Part shown: piece by piece, positions 48,350 to 60,220 of the stretch
How the letters are laid out: each line of letters starts with the position of its first letter
Position numbering within the stretch: position 1 is the stretch's first letter
Source: Spirometra erinaceieuropaei
Taxonomy: Eukaryota > Platyhelminthes > Cestoda > Diphyllobothriidea > Diphyllobothriidae
NCBI GenBank assembly: GCA_902702965.1
Contig: CACRXP010000437.1
Coordinates: 246,536-310,535 of the forward strand
Direction: 5' to 3'
DNA: 64,000 nucleotides
Notes under the pieces: generated by a model
What the model was told of the DNA's origin: nothing
Databases searched by the model: none
The model's input: only the letters and a program-made list of their open reading frames with translations
Translations under genes and position numbers: made by a program

Positions 48350-50921
48350 GCATCCTTACACATAAAAGGAAAAAAGCAAACAGACGATTCAAACAAGGTC
48401 GTGAGCTGGTAAACACGTCTGTCAATATGCGTCCTATAAGGCTTCTAAAAAGAAAACGCACTTCGACGGACTAGCTGGCGACTATGGTTTACCCTTTGGT
48501 TCTGCTCTGTATCGCGGGGATGTAGGTTGATTTTAAATCTGGACCCAACACTCCTTGCTTAGGAACACATCTGTTTCCCTCAAATAATGCCAGTTCTGAA
48601 CATTACTAGTAGACGTTTACAGATAGACGTCTACAGAGATCGCAATAAGTTTGACTAGATCAGTTGAATTCAGTTACATTCAATTTAGAAAAAAAAGAAC
48701 CATGAAAAAATACAAGTGACATGGGCAGTCCTAGCAAGTTTTCGAAAAGTTGAAATTAAGACGCATACGCTTAATTTTTAAAGTCCCAGTTCCAAATTAC
48801 TTAGCAAAATAATCTATTCCCGTATCCAGAGCACGAATTCATAGATGATCAAGAAATTAACGGCTTTGCATAAAGGCTATGCAATTATTTTGGGAAAGAG
48901 TCAAGTCTCAATTTAGCATTTCAGTCGCCTTTCACACTAGCTATCGTGCCAGAGATGTCAGCAATTGACGTTGGCATGCTCATAAAGAACAACAGATATA
49001 CCGGAAGCCGCGACGCATGGGACTCAGGCAGTTCGCGCCGTCAATTCAGGGAGATGAGGACAGACGACATCAACCAGATTTAGATCATCAAATCGCTTTA
49101 CCGTTAGAAAACGCTGTCTTCGCCAACAACGGAAGGGAGCATTGGGAGGACGGGTTTTAAGATGGAAATATCTGTTTTACGCATGGCAAGTAAAACGACA
49201 GGGTAACAATGAGGAATGAGAAGGAGGATTGAGGCATCTGCAAATTTGCAGGTAAGGAGACGAGTTGTGTGACAGGCACGTAAACGACGAATATAATGGA
49301 CAGGTTTACCAACTTTAAGGAAAAGGATTTCAATTTGAGGCCAGAGCTAAAGCAAGTTACTTTAAAATACGGGTGTGCATAGTGAATACAGTTAATTTTA
49401 CAGTTTCAGACAGTTAGGGATACAGTGTGATTTAGTAAGTTCTATTTATATTTATTCATCTCGCTCGGGCGCACTAAAAGATAGTTTGACTTTGAGAATT
49501 CCAAAACTCTTCCTCTTTTTAGCGAAGGCATAAGTTTAGGCAACGATTTTGTGCTGTTTTCATAAAATACTATTTATTATTTCTGTTAACGTGGGTGGAT
49601 TTCAACATACAAATCTTTCTGCCTGCAATACAAAAGTCACTGATGTTATTTAATTGCAGGTCTCTTAATGTTATCTCTTGCAAACTAATGGTGTAGCGGA
49701 CACAGGATTCATGACTGTAAAAATTATTTTTGAAAATTGCTGCAGCACGCCTAAATTTAACGGTAAGTCTCGGAGTGTCAAGCTTGTAACGCATGAAGAA
49801 CGTCCCCATTCTGTTACTAGGCAAAGGCCTAACAAGCATTTAATTATCAAACAATCTGGCATAACAACGCATATCTGACCTCCTAGATAATAAACTGGAC
49901 AGCAGATTTGACTAAAAACGCTTAGACGTACCAACTGGGACTATGTAAATAGAAGTTCTCTGTTTTGCATGCTGTGATAGTCGCAATAGGTCTTCTGAGA
50001 AGATTTTTGACTTTGTCACTGGGATATTTCAAACTGCACAGACATTTTTACAAGTCTTTTGCCCTTGTACAAGATTGCAATCGAGGTAGATGCATTTTAT
50101 CTGATACACCAGAGCCTGACCATGACAGATCGGGTTTGAACTTGAACTTGAGAACTTACAAAAATAGCCGGTTCTACAAACTGCTCAATATGAAGGCAAG
50201 CAGCCCGGTTGGTAAAAATGGCAATAGGGCTTTATATGTTGTTGAGATTTGGCTTAATATCTCCTGTGACTTCTCTTAACCAACTACTAAGACGTAATGA
50301 AACATCAGCAAATATATGAAGGATTATGGGCGTCGATGCGCAAAGTCGCTGCCTGCCGTTCTGATGGCTCTAGATACCTGACCAAACAGCCGTAAAATAT
50401 GCCGCAAAATAGTGGGTGGATGGGCGGAACTAACTAACCGCTAGGCCACTGAATTGGCATTACAAATAATGACTATGACTTGGTAAACGGTTTCTGATGT
50501 ATGACTTTTTATTGTTTCTGGTCTAACTGCGTCCCTCTCGTTGCTACTTAGATAGAAGTAAAGGAGTACAGTTTAGGTGCCCGGACGAGAATAAATTCGG
50601 TGTGTCGGTGTGGCCGCTTTTATTGTAGCCTGAACTTTTCTCTTTACAGTTCCATGCTTTTATTTGATGAATTGTGGTGCGCTTCATTATCAGGTTTATA
50701 TAAGAATAAAAACTGTCTGAATAAATGGATCTGAGATTTTACATTCAAACATTTTGGCTTGCAGGCCCGTTGAGGCCAGGATGGCAAGGAAATATCTTGG
50801 AAAGTTTTGCCGAGTAAAACAGCTGACAGTAATACTTAACAATAGATGCAAACAACCGCAGGCAAGGTAACTTCAAGGATATATCTAACCCTCACACCTA
50901 TCTATAAGAACACCAGTCAGG
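48350..50921. repeat. Left arm of giant inverted repeat
   Basis: This arm of about 2.57 kb is mirrored by 51270 to about 53900. The last 76 bases before the N run are identical to the complement of the first 76 after it. Going outward, differences accumulate: near 48420-48600 I count roughly one mismatch in eight. The arm contains the 3' region of the CR1-like LINE (48880-49345, minus sense) and about 1.5 kb of unrecognised DNA up to the gap. No intact frame over 105 codons. Confidence 0.85.
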
Positions 50922-51269
50922 NNNNNNNNNNNNNNNNNNNNNNNNNNNNNNNNNNNNNNNNNNNNNNNNNNNNNNNNNNNNNNNNNNNNNNNNNNNNNNN
51001 NNNNNNNNNNNNNNNNNNNNNNNNNNNNNNNNNNNNNNNNNNNNNNNNNNNNNNNNNNNNNNNNNNNNNNNNNNNNNNNNNNNNNNNNNNNNNNNNNNNN
51101 NNNNNNNNNNNNNNNNNNNNNNNNNNNNNNNNNNNNNNNNNNNNNNNNNNNNNNNNNNNNNNNNNNNNNNNNNNNNNNNNNNNNNNNNNNNNNNNNNNNN
51201 NNNNNNNNNNNNNNNNNNNNNNNNNNNNNNNNNNNNNNNNNNNNNNNNNNNNNNNNNNNNNNNNNNNNN
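50922..51269. other. Assembly gap (348 N) at the inverted-repeat centre
   Basis: A run of 348 N lies exactly at the centre of symmetry. The bases on each side (CACCAGTCAGG and CCTGACTGGTG) are complementary. Frames running into the N run are meaningless. Confidence 0.99.
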
Positions 51270-53900
51270 CCTGACTGGTGTTCTTATAGATAGGTGTGAG
51301 GGTTAGATATATCCTTGAAGTTACCTTGCCTGCGGTTGTTTGCATCTATTGTTAAGTATTACTGTCAGCTGTTTTACTCGGCAAAACTTTCCAAGATATT
51401 TCCTTGCCATCATGGCCTCAAATGGCCTGCAAACCAAAAGGTTTCAATGTAAAATCTCAGATTCATTTATTCAGACAGTTTTTATTCTTCGATTAACCTA
51501 ATAAATAACAGCAATAATAAAAGCATGGAACTGTAAAGAGAAAAGTTCAGGCTACAATAAAAGCGGCCACACCGACACACCGAATTTATTCTCGTCCGGG
51601 CACCTAAACTGTACTCCTTTACTTCTATCTAAGTAGCAGCGAGAGGGACGCAGTTAGACCAGAAATTATAAAATCTCATACATCAGAAACCATTTAACAT
51701 TTACCAAGTCATAGTCATTATTTATAATGCAATTCAGTGGCCTAGCGGTTAGTTAGTTCCGCCCATCCCCCACTATTTCGCGGCATGTTTTACGGCTGTT
51801 TGGCCAGGTATCTAGAGCCATCAGAACGGCAGGCAGCGACTTTGCGCATCGACGCCCATAATCCTTCATATATTTGCTGATGTTTCATTACGTCTTAGTA
51901 GTTGGTTAAGAGAAGTCACAGGAGATATTAAGCCAAATCTCAACAACATATAAAGCCCTAATGTCATTTTTACCAACCGGGCAGCTTGCCTTCATATTGA
52001 GCAGTTTGTAGAACCGGCTATTTTCGTAAGTTCTCAAGTTTAAGTTCAAAACCGATCTGCCATGGTCAGGCTTAGATGAATTAGATAAAATGCATCTACC
52101 TCGATAGCGAACTTGTACAAAGGCAAAAAGACTTGTAAAAATGTCTGTCCAATTTGAAATATCCCGGTGACAAAGTCAAAAATCTTCTCAAAAGACCTAT
52201 TACGACTATCACAGCATGCAAAACACAGAACTCCTATTTGCATAGTCCCAGTTTGTACGTCTAAGCGTTTTTAGTCAAATTTGCTATCCAGTATATTATC
52301 TAGGAGGTCAGATATGCGTTGTTATGCCAGATTGTTTGGTAATTAAATGCTTGTTAGGCCTTTGCTTAGTAACAGAATGGGGACGTTCTTCATGCGTTAA
52401 AGGCTTCTCACTCCGAGACTAGCAGATAAATTTAGGCGTGCTGAAATCAGGCACCAATTTTTTAAAAAATAATTTTCACAGTCAGGAATCCCGTGTCCGC
52501 TACACCATTCGTTCGCAAGAGATAACATTGAGAGACCTGCAATTAAATAGCATCAGTGACTTTTGCATTACAGGTAGAAAGATTTATATGTCAAAATCCA
52601 CCCACATTAACAGAAATAATGAATAGTATTTTATGAAAACGGCACAAAATCACTGCCTTTACCTATGCGTTCGCTAAAAAGAGGAAGATTTGGGGAATTC
52701 TCAAAGTCAAACTATCTTTTAGTACGCCCAAGGTAGAAAACTAAATTAAAATAGAACTTACTTAAGCACTCTGAATCCCCAACTATCTAAAACTATAAGT
52801 TAGCTGTATTCACTACGCACACTCCTGTTTTCCGGTAAATCGGTTTTGCTCTGACCTCAAATTGAAACCATTTTCCATAAAATTGGTAAACCTGTTTATT
52901 AAATTCGTCGTTTACGTGCCTGTCACACAACTCGTCTCCGTACCTGCAAATTTGCAGATACCTCAATCCTCCTTCTCATTCCTCATTGTTATCTGGTGGT
53001 TTTATTGGTTAGGCGTAAAAGGGATATTTCCATCTTAAAACCCGTCCTCCCAATGCTCCCTTCCTTTTTTGGCGTTTCTTGTATCCATCTCGATAATATG
53101 TTGGTTAGGACAGCATTTTTTAACGGTCAAGCGATTTGATGATCTAAATCTGGATGATGTCGCCTGTCCTCATCACCCTGAATTGACAGCTCGAACTGCC
53201 TGAGTCCCATGCGTCGCGGCTTCCGGCACATCTGTTGCCGAACATAGGCATGCCAACGCTCAGTTTTGGACATATCTGGTATAGCAGCTAGTGTGAAAAG
53301 CGACTGAAGTGCTGAAATTGATGCGTAACTCGTTCTCATAATAGTTGCTTAGCCTTAACTTGCAAAGCCGTTGATTTCTTTATCATCTATGAATTCGTGT
53401 TCTGGATATGGGAATGGGAGATTATTATGCTAAGTAATTTGTAAATGGAACTTTTAAAATTAAGCGTATTCGTCTTAATTTATACTTTTCGAATGCTTGC
53501 TAGAACTGCATATGTCACTTTTTTTTCATGGTTCTGTTTCTGAATTGGATGTAATTTAAACAAATCTAGTAAACCTATTTATGCAACTAATCTAGTCAAA
53601 TTTATTGCCATCTCTGCAGACGTCTATCTGTAAACGTCTACAAGTAATGCTCAGAACTGGTATTAATTGAGGGAAACAGATGTGTTCCTAGTCAAGGAGT
53701 ATTGATTCCATATTGAAAATCAACCTACACTCCCGCGAAACAGGGCAGAAGTGAAGGGTGAACCATAGTCGCCAGCTAGTCCGTCGAAGTGCGTTTTATT
53801 TTCAGAAGCGTTATTGGACGCATATTGACAAAAGTTTTGACCAGCTCACGACATTATTTGAACCGTCTGTCTGCTTTTTCCTTTTATATGTAAGGATTTG
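51270..53900. repeat. Right arm of giant inverted repeat
   Basis: Reverse complement of 48350-50921 with scattered substitutions and small indels, so the arms are not a sequencing duplication of a single read. The LINE 3' region is present in plus sense (about 52840-53340; the minus-strand shadow carries RQQMCRKPRRMG, comparable with RQEISRKPGRMG at 41380). Homology ends near 53900 at CTTTTATATGTAAGGATT. Confidence 0.85.
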
Positions 53901-56900
53901 GTAGTTAAATTTTAAAAAACTCTTGTGCGTTTAATCTGCTACCTGTATTCTTATCTATAAAATATTAGACTTCAGACGGACTAAAAATCAATGGCACGAA
54001 CACCAAATACAGTATTTTTTGACTTTCCACTGTTAGCGCACTTAATATTTGATGATGTTTGGCCTGTTTTACTAAGTGAATCTTTGCCTACAAAGATTTG
54101 AGCCAATTCCGGTTTTGGTCAGACCGACTTAAATTAGAGCATTTTTTTATTTTGAGAAAATATCACGGAATCTCATAAGTGATTTTATTTTTTTACATAC
54201 ATTATGAGGAGAAGAGGCTTCCAAGGACTTGGTTGTTTATGCTAGCATCATGTGGGAAGCATGTTAAAAGTTGACCAGAATCTGCTCGAATCCTGCACAT
54301 TCACGAAAATGTCCAACGGCGTATTTAAAGGAACCCGCTGTGCCTTCTTAAATAATGCATTATCTTTTTAATCCTTGCTGTCGTCCTGCCATCATTGTCT
54401 GTGGTATTTTTTACGATAATATCTTAGTTAATTATCCTGAACTCTAGTCAATACTAGCTTTCAAATAAGTGATTTCTTCTTTCTTTACTACTAACCAGAA
54501 ATATTGCGGTATCTCCCTTTCACAGATTATAACTCTATCATTCCGCTTTCACGTCGTTTCGCACGGGAATGTTGGCGTGTTGCAGCAATTAAACAAGCCA
54601 GATTTCTGCATCTTTTCATAACTTCCTACTGAATTCTAGGACTTATGCTGTAAAAATATATATTTCTTCGTCATATGCGAGCATTTGGAAATTATCAAAA
54701 ACCGGTTCTTTATTGAAGATTTCGTCAAAAATTACGGTGATTACATTTGGCGTACAAATGGTGATTGTCACTGAAAAGTAAACAAATTATATTAATAGTT
54801 ATGCTTTTATTAAGAACCGATATGTCTAAGCTAGGTTACATGCAACTAACCCAAATAAGAACATTTTAAAGCGATGTCAGAGCATTGTATTTTACTGCAA
54901 GGTACTCGACGTTCATAATGGATTTTTAATTCAATGCATATAACAGAAGTAGGTCATACTTTCGGTGAGTGTTTATAGGCTGTGGTTTATTTGAGCAGTC
55001 TTTTAGACTTGTTGAATGCATGGTTCATACTGCTCCTTTGAACTTATTTACTAGTTTCTTGGCGTCAACCGTCTGGTTTAAGTAACTGCATACGGGTTTA
55101 TGCCAAATTCCGTTGTCCTTGTGTTATTACAATACAAGGTTTGAAAGTATTACTAGGTTTACTTGATAAACATATGCTCACGCTTCAGATTGTTCGAGCT
55201 GTGCGAAAAGTGTTCGTTAGTGTTTGCCTTTTAATAGCTTTTCTGTGGCGAAATGTAAAATTAAGCTGCCTTATTATCGAATCGGCCGGCTTTTTTCATT
55301 TAACGACGTATGGCTACAAAATTTAAGGTAACAATTCGGACTAGGTGAACCGACGGGAATACTGAAAACACTGTTAATTAAAAAATTGTCAACTTACGCT
55401 AGAGTTTAAACCGCTTTCAAAGTGTCCCGAAGTATTGCACTGTTCTTTTTTATTTTCTCAGCAATAAACATCTTGAACTCTAAAATCAACATTTTAAATA
55501 GGGTAATTGTTTTGAATTTGCCCTTTCTTTGCCGTAATATCTGTTACCGGTAGCTGTGATCGTTGGCAAGATTCAGTAAAAAGTTCACGCCCTTCACGTC
55601 ATGCGATAGCAAACTTTACGGACTGTCGCATACAGCACTCAGTTAGGCTAAAAATTTGCAAAATTCAAACATAGGTTTCTCATTAACAACCGGCTATTTT
55701 GTATTTCCTAAGGTAAAATATTTCCATTCTTAACATAATCCGGATATGATCTTTTTAAAGAAGCAACCGATTTATCGATCTGTTGGAACAGCATTGCATG
55801 GATGTTCATCCCACGGGACAGCCATCGGAAAAGCGATAGAAACTGCGTTACGCATGGACAGACAATAGGCGTAGTGGGCATAATACAGCAGCTCTATAAA
55901 CGACAAGCCGGCTTCTAAAATCCTATCAACAAATCAGATTGTCTCATAAAGTGCATCAGACGTCTACAGAAAGATGAGATTTCCGGAAATGACTAAAGTA
56001 CCAAATTGATTTGAGGGTCTGATATAAATGAAAGTTCCATTTTGCCATAGCAGCTGTCTTGGTAAAAAAATGGACATTCAAGCCACACTAGATGCCATTA
56101 AAACATTCAGCGGTTTGCTTTCAATTAGTGGCATAGGTCTCTGAGAACCGAGTAATCTTGTGCAGAAATCTCACAATGCCAATAAACGTCAAGGTTTTCT
56201 TTCGATTGAGTACCTCGACTTTTTAAGCTTTTTCTTAAAAGCAAAAGCTGAAGTAAGCGCCTGAATGAAAACAGAATCCACGTCAATTGGGAGCCTTTAA
56301 AATCTTGAATGACAAATCATTTGACACTCCATCATGCAGTTTTTGGCTTTCGAAATAAGCCATGTTACTCATGAAATCAACGACAGTTTGACTTCTGCAC
56401 ACTTGAAATACTGTGTCCCAAACTGTTACTAAAACCGAATTGGCGTTTGTTCAGCAATAATAAGGCGCAGCCTGTGGGGAACGAATTCAAACCTTTGTTT
56501 TCTATCATAGACAGAAAGAAATAATTAAGCCTTCGTTTTTTTCTCGACCGGTGAATACAAATTTCCTCCTGCCTTAATTTGGTTATCAACACCAGTCATA
56601 CCACACCACATAGTTTGTTTCCTTAGGCGCGACAACCTGTCGCAAGGCAGACCACTGTAGGGGACAGGAAAATAAGCGCTTTTTCATCAGATACGGCGAA
56701 AAAAGACAAAAATTAGTCAGAAAATCAACTTGTATCAATGGTTCTATTGTGCCTTCCAGTATCCTGTTTCAGCTTGCGTTAGATGTTTATTTTGCAGATC
56801 CTGCGCCAAGCCGTGGGAGCACGTTGAATAATACCAGTTGCTAAAAGTTTAAACACATGCCCAACTGTACAGAAAGCTAACTTCATCAATCGACAAAAAG

Positions 56901-57768
56901 TCGCCAAGATTAGAAAGAATCGAGAGCCTGTCAAATTTGTGACGCCATCCCGACGACGGGAACGGCTTTCACTAAGAAACACTATCATAGGTTGCAAGCT
57001 AGGGGGGCCTCCTTCCCATGTGCGCACAGCCATCAAGCTAATGCTAATCCTGACAATCAACGTAAAAGAAGTTGCATCAAGGACAGACACTGTCATTTCC
57101 TTTGGTGGAATGCACGCTTATAAATTCTCATACGCAATTACAAATCATGTACATTGCACGGAAAATAACTTGCCTAAATCCCAAAATATGTATAAATTAA
57201 GGAAAAACTCTGCACTCATTTGGAAACCTGCCCAAACGCATCCACCGGAACACTAAACTGATGATGAGAGACAATTCACGAAACATTACTTCGTTGGATA
57301 AAAATATCCTTTTCGTTTAGAAAAACGTAAGCGCCAAAAAGGCAAACATTTGTGTCAACAGAGCAAACTCAGTTTTGCAAAGTACACAAATCTTTACACG
57401 CAAATAACTGAGTAAATAAAATGGCATAGGGACAATGGCGCCATAAAGGGTCTTCTTTGAACCCATTTGCAGTTCATAATCCCGAAGGATTGATGTATTG
57501 TAAGGTATGGCGCGAAGTTAAATGCGCAATGCCTGATTCAGCGTCTCAGCAGTTTTTGCGATAATCCAACGAAACTTTTCGTTTTTGTATTGCTGAAATG
57601 CAGTCGATTAAATGCACGAAGAAATGGTTTGATTTTGCTGAAAAGGGATATAAGGGAAGTGGAAATTTTCGTGAGGTCCCATGCTGAGAGGCCGGCAAGA
57701 GACTGATAAATATGTAAAAAGAATGAAAGCGCATAGCAGTATGAATTTGTACAGAATGGCAGTGCATA
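53901..57768. other. Anonymous AT-rich DNA
   Basis: 3.9 kb without a recognised gene or repeat. Overlapping opposite-strand frames at 56779-57256 are open for over 100 codons each way; at most one can be coding and neither shows a domain. Confidence 0.45.
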
Positions 57769-58260
57769 AGAGCAAGGTCAAGGTTCAAGGCAATGGATAA
57801 TCAGATAAGACGTCCACATAAGCATCATATGGGACTAATTGGCTTTTCAAACAGGAAAACAAAACCCCCCGTTCGTCTATAACGAAACACCTGTTAGATA
57901 GCGGTCATGTTGTCGACCCTAAAGCATATTTTCGTGTACTTGTCCGAGCGCAAACAACTCGAACCTTGCGTTATTTGGAAGCAGCTTACATACAGAGGGA
58001 GAAACCAGACCTGTGCAAGCAGTTAGATCACGTGATCAATCTGCAATTGCCCTGGTAATCTCACGCCTCAAGTTACTCCTGACTGTGATTTGTTGTTAAC
58101 ATTTCGTCTCCCTCTTTCCTATATGATGCTTATGTGGACGTCTTATCTGATTATTCATTGCCTTGAACCTTGACCTTGCTCTTAACTATGTATAAATTTA
58201 AGAACTGCAATCGCATACATAGTATTTATCGTGTATCTTAAACACTTTTTTGCAATAAAA
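57769..58260 (+). mobile_element. 5'-truncated Penelope-like element end with inverted repeats
   Basis: A short inverted repeat of about 65 bp (57769-57833, AGCAAGGTCAAGGTTCAAGG... and 58118-58183, its complement) brackets the last part of a Penelope-like polyprotein and its 3' UTR. An AATAAA lies at about 58254. The upstream arm is an inverted copy of the element's own 3' UTR. Penelope-like elements are known for terminal repeats in direct or inverted orientation, which fits. Reverse transcriptase is absent, so the copy is immobile. Confidence 0.65.
57834..58058 (+). pseudogene. GIY-YIG endonuclease C-terminus of a Penelope-like element
   Basis: The plus frame is open from the inverted repeat to a TAA at 58056 and reads QENKTPRSSITKHLLDSGH, then VVDPKAYFRVLVRAQTTRTL, then RYLEAAYIQREKPDLC, ending in INLQLPW-stop. 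The S-I-x-K-H-L-x-x-S/T-G-H block, the glutamate in LEAxxIxxxKPxLC and the LxLPW-stop terminus are the C-terminal part of the GIY-YIG domain in animal Penelope-like elements as I know them. The family's GIY and YIG residues lie upstream and are not in this copy. About 74 codons are undamaged, suggesting a comparatively young insertion. Confidence 0.7.
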
Positions 58261-58308
58261 CTATTGGGTAAGATGTTGTTTGGTAGTCCCGCATGATGAA
58301 CACAATGC

Positions 58309-58445
58309 TGTTAGGGTTGGGTTAAGGGTTGGGGTTAGGGTTAGAAGTTAAGGCCAGACGTTAGGGTTAGGGGTTAGGGTTGGTGGTTATGGTTAGGGAT
58401 TAGGATTGGGGGTTATAGTTAGGGGTTGGTTTAGAAGTTAGGACA
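58309..58445 (+). repeat. Interstitial TTAGGG-like tract
   Basis: About 135 bp of telomere-type units with variants (GTTAGGGTTGGGTTAAGG, TTAGGGTTAGGGGTTAGGG, GGTTATGGTTAGGG). It starts about 50 bp after the Penelope-like polyadenylation signal. Less decayed than the tracts at 1340, 24318 and 29213 and in G-rich orientation on the plus strand. Confidence 0.85.
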
Positions 58446-58511
58446 ACGATTTCACAACCATTCAAAGTACAACCGCGCATTCCCAATAGCTTTTCTTTCG
58501 CATTCAACTTC

Positions 58512-58805
58512 TTGATCTCGTCCCCTGTGCATTTTCCGGCCCCACCTGTAAAAACCCCTATTGCCACCGGTCCCGTATTAGAGGTGACTGGGGTTTGTTT
58601 ACTTCATGTGGGGCTGTCAAACAACGTCCGACCGATTATGATGGAATTCCTGGCAGCGGTGAAGACCTCTGACTTGAAATGTGTCCCTGACAATCTAATG
58701 AGAGCGTTGCAGTTTCGATGTCCTGAATTGGCTGTCCGAAAATGTAGATTTTGCAGCATATGCCTATCAGAACATTCGAAGTATAATGCTTTTAAAAGCA
58801 CTTAA
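58512..58805 (+). CDS. Unrecognised ORF, doubtful
   Basis: A 97-codon frame (first triplet TTG; first ATG at about 58638) downstream of the telomere-like tract, with a cysteine cluster (RKCRFCSICLSEHSK) near its end. The balanced composition and CxxCxxC pattern could reflect a repeat-encoded or host protein end. No family is recognised. Confidence 0.2.
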   Translation: MISSPVHFPAPPVKTPIATGPVLEVTGVCLLHVGLSNNVRPIMMEFLAAVKTSDLKCVPDNLMRALQFRCPELAVRKCRFCSICLSEHSKYNAFKST

Positions 58806-59316
58806 AAGTTGCGCGTTTGGCGTTCTTTACATGCAGATGATAGCTTGTGTCATATCTGCAGAGCCATTAAATGTGAGTGCATATAACCGACAAAGATGAA
58901 CGTCTACAGCCAAAGCCTGGGATGAATAGGCACTTTAAAAAGGAAAAACCTTCCTAGTACGTTTCTTCTTCAAAGTGCCTTAATTTTGTGTTTGAGTACT
59001 GCCTATGAACCTGAAACGCTTGCCCGGGCTTTTCACTTCTTTAAAATTTGTTCATAGGTTTTTCTTCGCAGTAGACGGAATTTATTCGTCTTTTCAGGTC
59101 GAAACAATTTTGTCGTCTTTTCTTTCTGTTAGAATTAGTTCTACGATTGTCAATGCCCCACCTGGCGACCATAGAAGTATTAAAATGCTGCCAAAACTGT
59201 TAGTGCAGTGCCAATTCCATTGTTAAATTACGCCTTAGCAGAAACTACACTAAAAAATTAATTATCATATGCTCAGAAGTTAAATTTTTGCTTGACGGCG
59301 AATTTTACACGGTTTA
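58806..59316. other. Anonymous intergenic DNA
   Basis: An ATG frame at 59005-59226 (73 codons) is unrecognised; nothing else seen. Confidence 0.4.
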
Positions 59317-59573
59317 GGTATGGACCAGGAGGTGTGGGATGGAGCGCCAAGGTGCCGGTTTTTGCTGTACCATCCACCTGCGCCCTCCTCCGCCTCTGGT
59401 CTTTTGACTATGTGTTGACACCGGATCCAGGTGGGGGAAGAGGAGAGAGTGCGGTAGATGCAACGCAAGCCTACATCCACTAAGTACCAAATCACGCGCA
59501 AATCACCGTGTCTGTTTTACTATGTCATGGAGCGCACGGTGAGCATCGTCGACAACCACGGTCGAACTATAAC
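59317..59573 (+). mobile_element. Zinc-finger LINE 3'-end fragment, plus strand
   Basis: GGACCAGGAGGTGTGGGATG, CCACCTGCGCCCTCCTCCGC, GACACCGGATCCAGGTGGGG and CACGGTCGAACTATAAC follow the LINE 3' UTR order exactly. It faces the minus-strand copies at 59851-60500, creating a short inverted pair. Confidence 0.7.
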
Positions 59574-59850
59574 ATGTGGCATTTTTACAAATATCAGGAA
59601 ACTAAAAGTTCGCTAAAACAAAAAAGTTCTCTGGGCGCTATTAAGGTATTTGGGTCATAATACCGCCCATACATGCAAGTCTAACTTTTTATATAAAACT
59701 CCCACATTTCTGAAAGTAGTATATTTATTTACATCCTGTTTTATCTAACTTAGGCTGAAAAGTTTCAAAGTGAACTGCATCTAATTAAGGTAAATGTTTC
59801 CATTTCAAATTACAGCCCTTGATACTTCGGCTGTCTCATCAAACAACATC
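59574..59850. other. AT-rich spacer between LINE ends
   Basis: Nothing recognised; separates oppositely oriented LINE 3' ends. Confidence 0.4.
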
Positions 59851-60205
59851 CACCTTTTGCTCCACAGCAAGGTGAAGCAGGCACGGTGAGTGGACTTGCT
59901 CAGCACTCTCTCCTCCCCCACCTCAGCCCGGTGTCAAGAGAGAGTCAAGAAGACCGGAAACGGGGAGGGTGCAAATGGACGGCGCGGCAAACCCGCACTT
60001 TGGCGCTATACCCCAAACCCTCTGGTCCAAAACAAATACTTGGCCAAGATTTCGACCAGGACCAATAACGACGAGAAGGACGTTAGTGGCTGGGCATCCA
60101 TGCACATGACCTGTATACACAGCAAGAGCGCAAACGGACCTAAGGCAGGAGGACCAAGTAATGGAGAACTGCCGGTGCCCACCAGGCTGCTAGAGCCATG
60201 GATTG
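59851..60205 (-). mobile_element. Zinc-finger LINE 3' UTR fragment, minus strand
   Basis: Read on the minus strand it runs from GCACCGGCAGTTCTCC through CTATACAGGTCATG-like and AAATCTTGGCCAAG to the GACACCGGGCTGAGGTGGGG and CCTTGCTGTGGAGC blocks, the same order as 4340-4700 on the plus strand. Truncated at both ends. Confidence 0.6.
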
Positions 60206-60220
60206 CTGATCATAACATTC

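Noticed and set aside
50846..51345. Two identical 142-codon frames on opposite strands
   Set aside because: They run into the N gap; identity is only the symmetry of the inverted repeat.
56779..57256. Overlapping frames of about 105 codons on both strands
   Set aside because: No domain, no splice context, and mutual overlap; probably chance.
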